This document shows positions 41,703 to 51,023 of a stretch of DNA of 64,000 nucleotides, piece after piece. Source of the stretch: Microbacterium sp. C7(2022). Lineage in GTDB: Bacteria > Actinomycetota > Actinomycetes > Actinomycetales > Microbacteriaceae. The stretch spans positions 124,001 through 188,000 of the forward strand of contig NZ_JAPEHV010000003.1 of NCBI RefSeq assembly GCF_028823665.1, given 5' to 3'. The position numbers were made by a program, and so were the translations under genes. Under the pieces are notes generated by a model. The model was not told the origin of the DNA, did no database searches, and saw only the letters and a program-made list of their open reading frames with translations. Numbering within the stretch: the stretch's first letter is position 1; each line of letters starts with the position of its first letter.

Positions 41703-44507
41703 ATGCCTGGAACCAAAAGGACAGCCACTGGCGTGCTCGGCGGATTCGCCGGCGTCGTCGGCTTGAGCGTCGTCGCCGGTATTCTCATCAGCGCGACAGT
41801 GACCCCTGCCATCGCGCTGTCCGGCAACGCCGCGTCGAACGCGATCACCATGTTCGACCAGCTGCCCAGCAGCCTCGAGATCGACAAGCTCATGTTGCCG
41901 ACGACGATCTACGCCAAGGACTCCGAGGGCAACGACAAGGTTCTCACCCAGTTCTACGACCAGAACCGCTCCCCCGTCGATTACGACGAGATCGCACCCG
42001 TCATGTACGACGCCGTGCTCTCCAGTGAAGACCCCCGCTACTACTCGCACGGCGGCGTCGACATCATCGGCACCAGCCGAGCCGTGCTGTCCAACATCCG
42101 TGGTGGTGCGGAAACACAGGGTGGCTCAACCATCAGCCAGCAGTATGTGAAGAACATCCTGGTGCAGAAGTGTGAAGCCGGCGCCGACGAACAGGCCCGC
42201 ACCGAGATGACCGCTGAACGCGAGCAGGCCGCCGAAGAAGGCACCGCCGCCGCAGAGGCCGCAAGGGCCGAGGCTGAGGCCGAAGGCAAGAGCGAAGACG
42301 AGATCAAGAAGATCGTCTCGGAGTTCACCACCGAGTACATCGCTCCCAACGCCACTGAACTACGTACTCGCAGCGACGAAATCAAAATCAACTGCTGGAG
42401 CGAAGCCACCACGGCAGCCGGCAGCGAAGGCATCCAGCGCAAGCTGCAAGAGATGCGCTATGCGATCGCCCTGGAGCAGAAGTACTCCAAGAACGACATC
42501 CTGCTCGGCTACTTGAACATCGCCAACTTCGGTGGTCAGACGTACGGCATCGACGCGGCATCCCGCCTGTACTTCGGTATCCCCGCTTCGAAGCTCGATT
42601 ACGCGCAGGCTGCGACGCTCGCCGGCATGGTGCAGAACCCGAACCTTTACCGCATCGACCTCGAGGGCGGCACGACCACCAACACCGACGGCGAAGGCGT
42701 CAACGGCGAAGCAGACGGGTACTCCCTGACGAAGAAGCGTCAGCAGTACGTGCTCGATCGCATGCTCGAAGACGGCAAGATCACGCAAGAGCAGCATGAT
42801 GAGGCGTACGAAGCGCCCATCGAACCAAAGATCACCACGCCGAAGACCGGTTGCGTAGCCGCCACAGGAGCGGAGTACTTCTGCCAGTACGTGCGCTACG
42901 TCATCGAGGCCGACCCTGCGTTCGGAGAGAACGAGGTCGAGCGCCGTGAGATGCTGCGCCGCGGCGGGCTCAATGTCTACACGACGCTGGACTGGGATTT
43001 GCAAAAGACCGCACAGGAGAGTGTGTCCAAGTGGACGCCCTCCAAGCTCGAGGGAGCCGACTATGGTGCGACCGCCGTCAGCGTGGAGGCCGACACCGGT
43101 CGCATCCTGTCGATGGCGCAGAACACCAAGTTCTCCGAGACGAAGGAAGCGCCGGGCTTCACCTCGATCGTCTACGCCGGCGACAAGACCTTTGGCGGCT
43201 CGACCGGGTTCGGCGCGGGTTCGACCCTCAAGCTGTTCACGCTGCTGGACTGGCTCGAGCAGGGCCGCTCGGTCAACGAGGTGCTCAACGGGCGCTTGCG
43301 AGTGATCGATCATCTGACGAACAGTTGCGACGGTGACTGGTACAACACCTCGGACACGCTGGTCCACAACTTTGCCAAGGTCGGCGGATACGTCGGCACT
43401 CCGATGCAGTTCACCCGTGACTCGTTGAACACCGGGTACTTCGCGATGGCAGAACAGCTCGACATGTGTGACATCCCCAAGGTCGCGTCGAAGCTCGGCG
43501 TCGACGGGGTAACGATCGAAGGCATCGCCTCGATTATTGGGCCGGTCGCCGTCTCGCCGCTCGCGATGGCTGGCGCGTACGGCACGGTCGCCAACAACGG
43601 CGTGTACTGCGAGCCAAAGGCCATCGACAAGGTGGTCGATTCGGACGGTGTCGAGCTGGCATTGCCGGAACGTAGTTGCACCCAAGTTCTCGACCCGGCT
43701 GTTGCGTCGACTGCTGCGTACGCCCTCCAGGGCGTCATGAACTACGGCGGCACGGGCGCTGCCGGTAACCCGTTCGACGGCACACCGATGATCGGCAAGA
43801 CCGGTACTCACGAGACATTCCAAACCTGGCTGGTCTCGTCGTCCACCAAGGTGGCGACCGCGGTATGGTCCGGAAACGCTAAGGGCTTTAGTAACGTCTA
43901 CAACCCGTACTACAACGGCGTGGAGATGTCACAGTTTCGCTACTTGATCACGAAGGACATCGCCCGCAAGGCCAACGAGCTCTACCCGGGCACGGCCTTC
44001 CCGCAGCCGGACAGCAACCTCACGCGTCAGGTGTACACCACGCTGCCGAACGTTGTCGGCATGTCGATGGACCAAGCACGTTCGACGCTTGAGGCTGCAG
44101 GATTCAGCGTTCGCGAGGGCGACGCGGTGGACTCGGGCGAGCCCGAAGGCACCGTGGCCGAGCAGTCCCCCGGCGCCGGTCGTGTCGCGGGCGGCACGCT
44201 GGTGACGATCTCACCGAGCAACGGAAACGGCTTGACGGTTCCGAACGTCAACGGCTCTGTCGCAAACGCTGAGTCGGCGCTGCGCTCGGCAGGATTCGGC
44301 CGAATCAGCTCGTCGTGTTCAGAAGATGAGAACGCAGGTGGCGAGTCCGTCACAGGTACGTCGCCTGCGGCTGGCGAAGTCGTCAACCGCAACACCCAGA
44401 TCACCATCAACTACGTCTCCCCCAACTGCGGCGGCGGCAACGGTGGTGGAAACGGCGGCGGCAACGGCGGCGGTGGCAACTGGAACAACGGCGACGGAGA
44501 CGACTGA
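41703..44507 (+). CDS. Class A penicillin-binding protein with two PASTA domains
   Basis: A protein of 934 residues from ATG 41703. A membrane anchor at about 9-40; glycosyltransferase 51 domain (about 75-350) with SSEDPRYYSHGG and GGSTISQQYVKN (140-151); transpeptidase domain with SxxK at Ser507-TL-Lys510, and KTGT at 699-702. Two PASTA repeats follow (about 780-845 and 850-910), then a Gly/Asn-rich tail. It polymerises and cross-links peptidoglycan at the outer membrane face. Oddity: an insertion of roughly 75 charged, Ala/Glu-rich residues (about 157-235) splits the glycosyltransferase domain right after QQYVKN. PonA1-like by architecture. Confidence 0.9.
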   Translation: MPGTKRTATGVLGGFAGVVGLSVVAGILISATVTPAIALSGNAASNAITMFDQLPSSLEIDKLMLPTTIYAKDSEGNDKVLTQFYDQNRSPVDYDEIAPVMYDAVLSSEDPRYYSHGGVDIIGTSRAVLSNIRGGAETQGGSTISQQYVKNILVQKCEAGADEQARTEMTAEREQAAEEGTAAAEAARAEAEAEGKSEDEIKKIVSEFTTEYIAPNATELRTRSDEIKINCWSEATTAAGSEGIQRKLQEMRYAIALEQKYSKNDILLGYLNIANFGGQTYGIDAASRLYFGIPASKLDYAQAATLAGMVQNPNLYRIDLEGGTTTNTDGEGVNGEADGYSLTKKRQQYVLDRMLEDGKITQEQHDEAYEAPIEPKITTPKTGCVAATGAEYFCQYVRYVIEADPAFGENEVERREMLRRGGLNVYTTLDWDLQKTAQESVSKWTPSKLEGADYGATAVSVEADTGRILSMAQNTKFSETKEAPGFTSIVYAGDKTFGGSTGFGAGSTLKLFTLLDWLEQGRSVNEVLNGRLRVIDHLTNSCDGDWYNTSDTLVHNFAKVGGYVGTPMQFTRDSLNTGYFAMAEQLDMCDIPKVASKLGVDGVTIEGIASIIGPVAVSPLAMAGAYGTVANNGVYCEPKAIDKVVDSDGVELALPERSCTQVLDPAVASTAAYALQGVMNYGGTGAAGNPFDGTPMIGKTGTHETFQTWLVSSSTKVATAVWSGNAKGFSNVYNPYYNGVEMSQFRYLITKDIARKANELYPGTAFPQPDSNLTRQVYTTLPNVVGMSMDQARSTLEAAGFSVREGDAVDSGEPEGTVAEQSPGAGRVAGGTLVTISPSNGNGLTVPNVNGSVANAESALRSAGFGRISSSCSEDENAGGESVTGTSPAAGEVVNRNTQITINYVSPNCGGGNGGGNGGGNGGGGNWNNGDGDD

Positions 44508-44510
44508 CGC

Positions 44511-45458
44511 ATGGCGGCAACATCCGCTCGCACCGCCCTCACCGCGCTCGGCGCCGTGGGGGCGGTTGCCGCTGGCGCCGCGGTCTGGGGCATCGGCATC
44601 GAGCGCTACTTGTTCACCGTCCGTGAGCACACGCTGCGCGTCCTCCCGCCCGGCTCACCCGCCCTCCGCGTGCTGCACCTCTCGGACGCGCATATGGCTC
44701 CGTGGCAGCATCGCAAGCAAGAGTGGATAGCCTCGCTCGTCGACCTCGCACCCGACCTGATCATCAACACCGGTGACAACCTCGGTCACGCCGAGGGACT
44801 ACAAGGAATCCGAACCGCCTTCGCGCCCTTCCGCGGCATCCCTGGCCTGTTCGTCCACGGATCGAACGACCACGCCGCCCCGAGCCCGAGGAATCCGTTC
44901 AAGTACTTCATGGGACCTTCGCGCGTGCGCCACACCGAGGAACCCCTCGACACGCACGCGCTCGACGAATATTTGGCAGACGATCTCGGCTGGATGCCAT
45001 TGAACAACGCAGCAACGTCGCTCAACGTCGCCGGCGTGAGCGTCGACGCGTTCGGAGTGAACGACGCACACCGCGGGTGGGATCGCTTGGAGGAACTCCC
45101 CGAGGCGCTGGACACGGTGCGTACGGGCCACAGCACCGACCACGAGCGCTTCACCTTCGGTGTCACACACGCCCCCTACCGTCGCGTGCTCGACGAGTTC
45201 ACCAGCCTCGGTGCCGACATCATCTTCGCCGGCCACACGCATGGGGGGCAGGTCCGCATTCCCTTCTCGAACTCGGCTCTCGTGGCCAACTGCGACATTC
45301 CCCTGTCCCAGGCCCGAGGACTCAGCACGTGGACGCACGCCGGTCGCACGACGCCCCTCAACGTCAGCGCAGGTATCGGTCACTCGATCTTCGCCCCGGT
45401 GCGATTCGCGTGCCGGCCTGAGGCATCACTGCTGACCCTGACGCCCCGAGCCGAATGA
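44511..45458 (+). CDS. Membrane-anchored metallophosphoesterase (YkuE-like)
   Basis: A protein of 315 residues from ATG 44511, three bases after the penicillin-binding protein gene. An N-terminal hydrophobic segment (about 9-28) anchors it, with the catalytic domain probably outside. All metal motifs are present: Asp59-x-His61 (LSDAH), GDN (88-90), GSNDH, THAP and GHTHGGQ. Related enzymes act on phospholipids or UDP-linked cell-wall precursors. Its position suggests co-expression with peptidoglycan synthesis. Confidence 0.85.
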   Translation: MAATSARTALTALGAVGAVAAGAAVWGIGIERYLFTVREHTLRVLPPGSPALRVLHLSDAHMAPWQHRKQEWIASLVDLAPDLIINTGDNLGHAEGLQGIRTAFAPFRGIPGLFVHGSNDHAAPSPRNPFKYFMGPSRVRHTEEPLDTHALDEYLADDLGWMPLNNAATSLNVAGVSVDAFGVNDAHRGWDRLEELPEALDTVRTGHSTDHERFTFGVTHAPYRRVLDEFTSLGADIIFAGHTHGGQVRIPFSNSALVANCDIPLSQARGLSTWTHAGRTTPLNVSAGIGHSIFAPVRFACRPEASLLTLTPRAE

Positions 45459-45519
45459 GTTCGAGTCTCCGTCGGTTCGGTGCACGGCCGATCATCGGGT
45501 AGACTCGGAGGGTTGCCAC

Positions 45520-45596
<77 letters not shown>

Positions 45597-45600
45597 ACAC

Positions 45601-45630
45601 AGAGGGCCCCACCACGCAGTGGGGCCCTCT
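45601..45630 (+). terminator. tRNA-Pro terminator
   Basis: AGAGGGCCCCAC (45,601-45,612) pairs perfectly with GTGGGGCCCTCT (45,619-45,630) around a 6-base loop and is followed by GCTTTCC. It begins four bases after the tRNA. Confidence 0.8.
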
Positions 45631-45657
45631 GCTTTCCGCCGACGCGACAGGATCACC

Positions 45658-46434
45658 ATGCCCCGCACCACCCCGCCGAAGCTCGTCGCATTCGATCTCG
45701 ACGACACGCTCGCCCCCTCGAAGACGGCGATCGCCCCTCGCATGGGCGACCTGCTGATCGCGCTTGCGGAGCGCGTGGAGGTGGCGATCATCTCGGGCGG
45801 GCAACTCGCCCAGTTCACCACCCAGGTGGTCGATCGGCTGCCGGATGCGTCCGCGGACGTGCGCGCTCGGTTCCACCTGATGCCCACGTGCGGCACCCAG
45901 TACTACCGGCTCGCAGAGGACGCCGTCACGACGATCTACGCGCGCACGCTGACCGAAGACCAGAAGACCCGGGCACTGACCGCCGTCGAGTCCGAAGCGC
46001 GGCGCCTCGGACTCTGGGAAACAGAAACCTGGGGCGACATCCTCGAAGACCGCGGGTCGCAGATCACCTTTTCGGCCCTCGGCCAGCAGGCACCGGTTGA
46101 GGCGAAGTCAGCGTGGGACCCGACCGGAGAGAAGAAGAACACGCTCCGCGCGGCGGTCGCAGCCCTTCTCCCCGACCTCGAGGTGCGGTCCGGAGGTTCC
46201 ACATCGGTCGACATCACCGAGCGAGGGATCGACAAGGCGTATGGCATGACGCAGCTCGCCGAGCAGACCGGCATCCCACTCGATGACATGCTGTTCGTCG
46301 GCGATCGGCTCGACCCCGACGGCAATGACTACCCGGTACTCGCAATGGGTGTGGATTGCCACGCAGTCGAGGGTTGGGATGAGACCGCCGAGTATCTCGA
46401 ACGCCTCATCCCCGCCCTTCCCGTGCGCGACTGA
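45658..46434 (+). CDS. HAD-superfamily hydrolase (type IIB)
   Basis: A protein of 258 residues from ATG 45658 with AGGA upstream; the longer frame would overlap tRNA-Pro and its terminator. Nucleophile Asp13 and acid Asp15 in FDLDDTLAP, motif II SG in IISGGQ, and motif IV FVGDRLDPDGNDYPV. The cap is of the IIB type, as in phosphomannomutase and sucrose-phosphatase relatives (GGSTSVDITERGIDKAYG). Probably a sugar phosphatase or phosphomannomutase-like enzyme. Confidence 0.8.
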   Translation: MPRTTPPKLVAFDLDDTLAPSKTAIAPRMGDLLIALAERVEVAIISGGQLAQFTTQVVDRLPDASADVRARFHLMPTCGTQYYRLAEDAVTTIYARTLTEDQKTRALTAVESEARRLGLWETETWGDILEDRGSQITFSALGQQAPVEAKSAWDPTGEKKNTLRAAVAALLPDLEVRSGGSTSVDITERGIDKAYGMTQLAEQTGIPLDDMLFVGDRLDPDGNDYPVLAMGVDCHAVEGWDETAEYLERLIPALPVRD

Positions 46435-46437
46435 GGC

Positions 46438-47793
46438 TCAGGCCTTATTCGCCGGCGCCGTCTTCTTGGCGGCGGCGGGCTTCGTTGCGGGCGCCGTCTT
46501 GCTCGCGGCGGACGACGAACGCGGGCGACGAGCGGATGCTGCTGCCGCCTCGGCTGAACCAGTTGGCATCGGCATGAGGCGCGTCAGCTGCGTGACGTGG
46601 CGCGGCTCGAGCTCCTCGATGCTCGAGACACCGAGCAGCTTCATCGTGCGCTCGATCTCGGTGCGGAGAATCTCGATCGTGCGGTCCACGCCCTGGCGAC
46701 CACCGGCCATCAGACCGTACAGGTATGCACGTCCGATCAGCGTGAACTTCGCCCCGAGGGCAATGGATGACACAATGTCGGCACCGTTCATGATGCCGGT
46801 GTCGACCATGACCGTGGCGTCCTTGCCGACCTCACGAACCACCTGCGGCAGCAGGTGGAACGGCACGGGTGCGCGGTCGAGCTGACGACCACCGTGGTTG
46901 GACAGGATGATTCCGTCGACGCCGGCGTCGATCAGACGCTTGGAGTCGGCGACGTTCTGCACGCCCTTCACCACGATCTTGCCGGGCCAGATCTCGCGGA
47001 TGATCGCGAGATCGTCGTAGCTGATCGTGGGATCCATCGCGGCGTTCAGCAACTCGCCGACCGTGCCGCCGGTCGTCGACAGCGACGCGAACTCGAGCTT
47101 CGGCGTGGTGAGGAAGTCGATCCACCACCAGGGGCGCGGGATGGCGTTGATGATCGTACCGACGGTCAGCTGCGGCGGAATGGCAAAGCCGTTGCGCTTG
47201 TCGCGCAGGCGCGCGCCGGCCACCGGAGTATCGACGGTGAACTGCAGCGTGTCGAAACCCGCTTCGGCGGCGCGGCGCGCAAGCCCGTAAGAGATCTCAC
47301 GGTCGCGCATGACGTACAGCTGGAACCAGTTGCGCCCGTGCGGGTTCGCCTTCTTGACGTCTTCGATCGACGTCGTGCCGAGCGTCGAGAGCGTGAACGG
47401 AATACCCGCCGCTCCCGCGGCCCCTGCGCCGGCGACTTCACCCTCTGTCTGCATGAGACGAGTGAAGCCGGTGGGCGCGATACCGAACGGCATGGCCGAC
47501 GTGCCCCCCAGCACCTGCGTCGACATGTCGACGTTCTCAGCGGGGCGCAGGACGTCGGGGTGGAACTCCACGTCTTCGAACGCCTGGCGTGCGCGCGCCA
47601 GCGACAACTCCCCCTCGGCGGCACCGTCGGTGTAGTCGAAGGCAGCCTTCGGCGTCCGTCGCTTGGCGATCGTCCGCAGATCGTAGATCGTCAGCGCCGA
47701 GTCGAGTCGGCGCTTCCGCGCGTCGAGCTCGGGCTTCTTGAACTGCATGAGTTCGAGAAGCTCGCGAGGGTTGGGCAGCTGGCGCTGAACCAT
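46438..47793 (-). CDS. lldD: FMN-dependent L-lactate dehydrogenase / alpha-hydroxy-acid oxidase
   Basis: A protein of 451 residues from ATG 47793. The FMN barrel covers about 25-395, with [12 protein letters not shown], the catalytic [12 protein letters not shown] (His as base, Arg for substrate), KGVQN and [12 protein letters not shown]. It oxidises an L-2-hydroxy acid to the keto acid; lactate is the likely substrate because the next gene encodes a GntR/FadR regulator with LldR-like operators. A low-complexity Ala/Lys/Pro tail of about 45 residues follows the barrel, as found in some actinobacterial proteins. The other candidates are mandelate or glycolate. Confidence 0.85.
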   Translation of the reverse strand: MVQRQLPNPRELLELMQFKKPELDARKRRLDSALTIYDLRTIAKRRTPKAAFDYTDGAAEGELSLARARQAFEDVEFHPDVLRPAENVDMSTQVLGGTSAMPFGIAPTGFTRLMQTEGEVAGAGAAGAAGIPFTLSTLGTTSIEDVKKANPHGRNWFQLYVMRDREISYGLARRAAEAGFDTLQFTVDTPVAGARLRDKRNGFAIPPQLTVGTIINAIPRPWWWIDFLTTPKLEFASLSTTGGTVGELLNAAMDPTISYDDLAIIREIWPGKIVVKGVQNVADSKRLIDAGVDGIILSNHGGRQLDRAPVPFHLLPQVVREVGKDATVMVDTGIMNGADIVSSIALGAKFTLIGRAYLYGLMAGGRQGVDRTIEILRTEIERTMKLLGVSSIEELEPRHVTQLTRLMPMPTGSAEAAAASARRPRSSSAASKTAPATKPAAAKKTAPANKA

Positions 47794-47840
47794 GGGTGGT
47801 GCCTTTCGTCGGTAGTCGGGGGCCGCGGGAAAGCGCGCGG

Positions 47841-48554
47841 TCACTCGGTCGTAGTGCGGGCAAGGCCCGCATGGGCGTAATAGCCGGCAATGTGGTCGTG
47901 AATGAGGGTCGCCGCGCTGTCAGGGTCGTGGGCCTCGATCGCCGCAATGATTGCGCGGTGCTCGTGGCTCAGGCGGCTGGCCATGGCATCCCAGTCCTGC
48001 ACGCGCTCCGCGCCCGCCTGCACGTACGACTCAATGGCGGTGCGCAGCCCTGCCATGGTCGCGGCGATAACGGTGTTGCCGGATGCTTCGGCCAGCGCCA
48101 AGTGCAACTGCGCATCGAGCGCCAAGAACTCCGAGGGTGTCAGCTCGGGGAGGCCCATCGCGGCAATCACCGTGTGCGCCTCGACGACATCTGGCGCGGG
48201 TTGCGCAGCCAGGTCGCGCACGACGGCGGACTCAAGGACGAGCCTGGTTCGTACGATGTCATCGAGCGGGAAGCCTTGAGCGGCGACCTGCAGCCGCAGC
48301 AGCGCGGCCATCCCGCCGCGCGGTGTCGCGATGATGATCGCGCCGGCTGTCGGACCCGATCCCGTTCCGGTGCGGATGAGTCCCATCACCTCGAGCACGC
48401 GCAACGCTTCGCGAACGCTGGATCGACCGACGCCGAGGGCGGCTGCGAGCTCACGCTCGGGCGGCAGGCGGTCCCCCGGGGCGAGGCGACCATCGAGCAG
48501 GTCTGACTCGATCTTCTCGAGCACGACCTGCCATGCACGCGCTGTTGCGGGCAC
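47841..48554 (-). CDS. GntR/FadR-family regulator (LldR-like)
   Basis: A protein of 237 residues starting at GTG 48554 with AAGGAG upstream. N-terminal winged helix (about 10-65: [37 protein letters not shown]) and a helical FCD ligand domain (about 90-225). It lies 47 bases upstream of lldD in the same direction. Two TGGTCNGACCA palindromes stand in its promoter, so it is probably an autoregulated repressor lifted by lactate. Confidence 0.88.
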   Translation of the reverse strand: MPATARAWQVVLEKIESDLLDGRLAPGDRLPPERELAAALGVGRSSVREALRVLEVMGLIRTGTGSGPTAGAIIIATPRGGMAALLRLQVAAQGFPLDDIVRTRLVLESAVVRDLAAQPAPDVVEAHTVIAAMGLPELTPSEFLALDAQLHLALAEASGNTVIAATMAGLRTAIESYVQAGAERVQDWDAMASRLSHEHRAIIAAIEAHDPDSAATLIHDHIAGYYAHAGLARTTTE

Positions 48555-48571
48555 GCGAGACTCCTTCTTTG

Positions 48572-48603
48572 TGGTCCGACCACACTAGCTCGTGGTCTGA
48601 CCA
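48572..48603. promoter_or_regulatory. Twin GntR/LldR operators
   Basis: TGGTCCGACCA (48,572-48,582) and TGGTCTGACCA (48,593-48,603) are near-identical 11-base palindromes of the FadR/LldR type, with centres 21 bases apart (two helical turns). On the minus strand the -10 TAGTGT (48,582-48,587) and -35 TTTGAG (48,606-48,611) place one operator in the promoter spacer and one over the transcript start. Confidence 0.75.
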
Positions 48604-48659
48604 CTCTCAAACCGACAGCACATCACGAGCGTGTTCGTGTCACAATCCGACGCACGCGC

Positions 48660-48665
48660 TACCGT
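48660..48665 (+). promoter_or_regulatory. -10 element of a leaderless DUF1295 gene promoter
   Basis: TACCGT, six bases (GTCGAC), then ATG 48672. No ribosome site is seen. Confidence 0.45.
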
Positions 48666-48671
48666 GTCGAC

Positions 48672-49352
48672 ATGGATCCCCTCGTGATCGTCCTCCTCGT
48701 GGCGGCGTGGGGAGCCCGCCTCACGTTCAACTTCGCACGCAAGGGCGGGTACACGGGGATGGAGGACTACCGCTGGGCGATCCTTCGCTCACGCATGAGC
48801 CCCGCGATGTTCCAAGTGTTCAACCTGCTGTTCATCGTGCTCTACCAGAACGCGCTGCTCGTGCTCATCACGCTGCCAGCGCTCGTCGCCCTCCAGAACC
48901 CCGTCCCCTTCGGAGTGTGGGATGCCGTGTTCTGCGCGCTCTTCGCCTGCTTCCTCGTCGGCGAGACAATCGCTGACCAACAGCAGTGGGTGTTCCACCG
49001 TCGAAAGGCGCAGGCGGCGCAACGCGGGGAACGCCTGAATCCCCCGTTTGCCACACAGGGTCTGTTCCGCGTGAGCCGGCACCCGAATTTCTTCTTCGAG
49101 CAGGCTCAGTGGTGGGCGTTTTACGCGATCGGTGCGGCGGCGGCCGTGGCATCCGGTGCCGGTGTCATGGGCGGGGTCGTCAACGCCTCAATCATCGGGC
49201 CGCTGCTGCTTACGGCGCTGTTCGTGGGGTCGACGATCTTCACCGAGTCGATCACGGCATCGAAGTACCCCGAATATGCCGCGTACCGCCGTACGACGTC
49301 GATGCTCGTGCCGTGGCCGCCGCGGCGGGCGAGCGTTCAGGCGCCGGCGTAG
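48672..49352 (+). CDS. DUF1295 / steroid 5-alpha-reductase-like membrane protein
   Basis: A protein of 226 residues with about six hydrophobic segments. GLFRVSRHPNFFFEQAQWWAFY is the C-terminal signature of the DUF1295 / isoprenylcysteine methyltransferase / 5-alpha-reductase fold. It is shorter at the N-terminus than many members (about 250-290 residues); the frame is open upstream, but no start codon fits and that region holds the GntR operators. Its gene overlaps convergent galE by 16 bases. Catalytic role unknown. Confidence 0.75.
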   Translation: MDPLVIVLLVAAWGARLTFNFARKGGYTGMEDYRWAILRSRMSPAMFQVFNLLFIVLYQNALLVLITLPALVALQNPVPFGVWDAVFCALFACFLVGETIADQQQWVFHRRKAQAAQRGERLNPPFATQGLFRVSRHPNFFFEQAQWWAFYAIGAAAAVASGAGVMGGVVNASIIGPLLLTALFVGSTIFTESITASKYPEYAAYRRTTSMLVPWPPRRASVQAPA

Positions 49353-50356
49353 CCGTTGGGATTGGTCGACTGCCAGTTCCAATAGTCGCGGCACGCGTCG
49401 TCGATACCCAGCTGCGCCTTCCAGCCGAGTTCGCGTTCGGCCTTCGCGGGGTCGCAGTACGTGGCAGCCACGTCGCCCGGGCGACGCCCGAGCACGACCT
49501 TCGGCAGTTCTCGTCCCACCGCCTTCTCGAACGATGTGACCAACTCGTGAACGCTCACTGGAGTCCCGGTGCCGAGGTTGAACACCGCGAATCCCGGCTG
49601 CGCCTGTTCGAGAGCCACGACGTGCCCCTCGGCCAGGTCGACCACGTGGATGTAGTCACGCAGTCCGGTGCCGTCGGGGGTGTCGTAGTCATCGCCGAAA
49701 ATGCCGATCTGCTCGAGGGAGCCCACGGCCACACGCGAGACGAACGGCATCAGGTTGTTCGGGATGCCGGCGGGGTCCTCACCGATCAGGCCACTCGGGT
49801 GGGCGCCAACCGGGTTGAAGTAACGCAGGATCGTCACGTTCAGGTCGGGATTGACCCGTGCGATGTCTTCGAGCACCACCTCGTTCATGCGCTTGGACTT
49901 CGAGTACGGGTTCGACAGATCGATGCTCGTGGTCGATTCTTCCGTGAACGGAAGATCGGCCGGGTCGGAGTACACGGTACCTGTGCTTGAGAACACGAAG
50001 GAGCGGATGCCACGGGCAAGCCCCACGCGCATCAGGGCATAAGTGGTGTCGAGGTTGTTGGAGTAATAGTCCAGTGGCTTCTGCGTCGACTCACCCACGG
50101 CCTTGAACGCGGCGAGGTGGATGATCGCATCGAACGGCCCGTGGTCGTCGAACACCCCGCTCACGACCGCGTCGTCGGCGGCATCCCCCACCACGAGCGG
50201 CACCGAAGTCCCGGTGATCTGTGCGACACGCTCTGCCGCGACGGCGTGGGTACCCGACAGATCGTCGAGCAGCACGGCCTCATGACCGGCATTCAGAAGC
50301 GCAACAGCAGTGTGAGTACCGACATAACCGGCACCGCCGGCGAGGAGAACACGCAT
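49337..50356 (-). CDS. galE: UDP-glucose 4-epimerase
   Basis: A protein of 339 residues from ATG 50356. NAD-binding GGAGYVGTH (7-15), LAAFKAVGES, catalytic SSTGTVY (123-129) with Tyr151-x-x-x-Lys155, and LRYFNPVGAHPSGLIGEDP. It interconverts UDP-glucose and UDP-galactose for polysaccharides. SSTGTVY has one more residue than the common SSATVY, a small variation of unclear effect. No other gal gene is nearby. Confidence 0.92.
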   Translation of the reverse strand: MRVLLAGGAGYVGTHTAVALLNAGHEAVLLDDLSGTHAVAAERVAQITGTSVPLVVGDAADDAVVSGVFDDHGPFDAIIHLAAFKAVGESTQKPLDYYSNNLDTTYALMRVGLARGIRSFVFSSTGTVYSDPADLPFTEESTTSIDLSNPYSKSKRMNEVVLEDIARVNPDLNVTILRYFNPVGAHPSGLIGEDPAGIPNNLMPFVSRVAVGSLEQIGIFGDDYDTPDGTGLRDYIHVVDLAEGHVVALEQAQPGFAVFNLGTGTPVSVHELVTSFEKAVGRELPKVVLGRRPGDVAATYCDPAKAERELGWKAQLGIDDACRDYWNWQSTNPNGYAGA

Positions 50357-50362
50357 GTTCCC

Positions 50363-50368
50363 AGCCTA
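50363..50368 (-). promoter_or_regulatory. -10 element of a leaderless galE promoter
   Basis: TAGGCT on the minus strand, six bases (GGGAAC), then ATG 50356. It lies just before the tdk stop codon. Confidence 0.5.
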
Positions 50369-50369
50369 C

Positions 50370-51020
50370 TCAGCCCAGACGCCCGCCCGATTCACGCAGG
50401 TAACACTCGGCGCACATCGATTCGTACGTCACGCGGTCCGCGGTGAGCTCGTCGATCGCCACCTGGTCGCCGTCGAATACGAAGCGCCCGCCGACCAGGC
50501 GCGCGTTGAACAGCGCTTTGCGCCCGCACCGGCAGATCGTCTTCAGCTCCTCGAGGCTGTGCGCCAGTTCGAGAAGGCGCCGTGACCCGGGGAAGGCCTG
50601 TGTCTGGAAGTCGGAGCGGATGCCGTAGGCCAGCACGGGCACGCCGTCGAGCACCACGATGCGCAACAGGTCGTCGACCTGTTCACGAGTGAGAAATTGC
50701 GCCTCGTCGAGGAGAAAGCAGGCGATGTCTGCGCGTAACGCATCCGCCGGTTCAGGGATCAGCGCGTCGGCCATGCTCTGGCGCGCTCGCTCGCGATGCT
50801 CGGCGAACAACGCGCGAAGATCGTCGTCGGGCTTGATCAAGAAGTCGACCGTGCGCTTGACGCCGAGCCGACTGTCGATCTGGTCGGCGCCCTTGGTGTC
50901 GATCTCGGGCTTTGCCAGCAACACGTGCTGCCCGCGCTCTTCGTAGTTGAAGGCCGCCTGCAGCAGCGATGTGGACTTGCCGGAGTTCATGGCTCCGTAG
51001 CGGAAGTAGAGCTTCGCCAC
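50370..51020 (-). CDS. tdk: Thymidine kinase
   Basis: A protein of 216 residues starting at GTG 51020, three bases after mqo. P-loop GAMNSGKST (9-17), the DEAQFL Walker B and the substrate lasso YGIRSDFQTQAFPGS are diagnostic. The zinc site has CRCG and CAEC cysteines. It salvages thymidine to dTMP, which tmk (31,905) carries further. Confidence 0.93.
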   Translation of the reverse strand: MAKLYFRYGAMNSGKSTSLLQAAFNYEERGQHVLLAKPEIDTKGADQIDSRLGVKRTVDFLIKPDDDLRALFAEHRERARQSMADALIPEPADALRADIACFLLDEAQFLTREQVDDLLRIVVLDGVPVLAYGIRSDFQTQAFPGSRRLLELAHSLEELKTICRCGRKALFNARLVGGRFVFDGDQVAIDELTADRVTYESMCAECYLRESGGRLG

Positions 51021-51023
51021 GAG

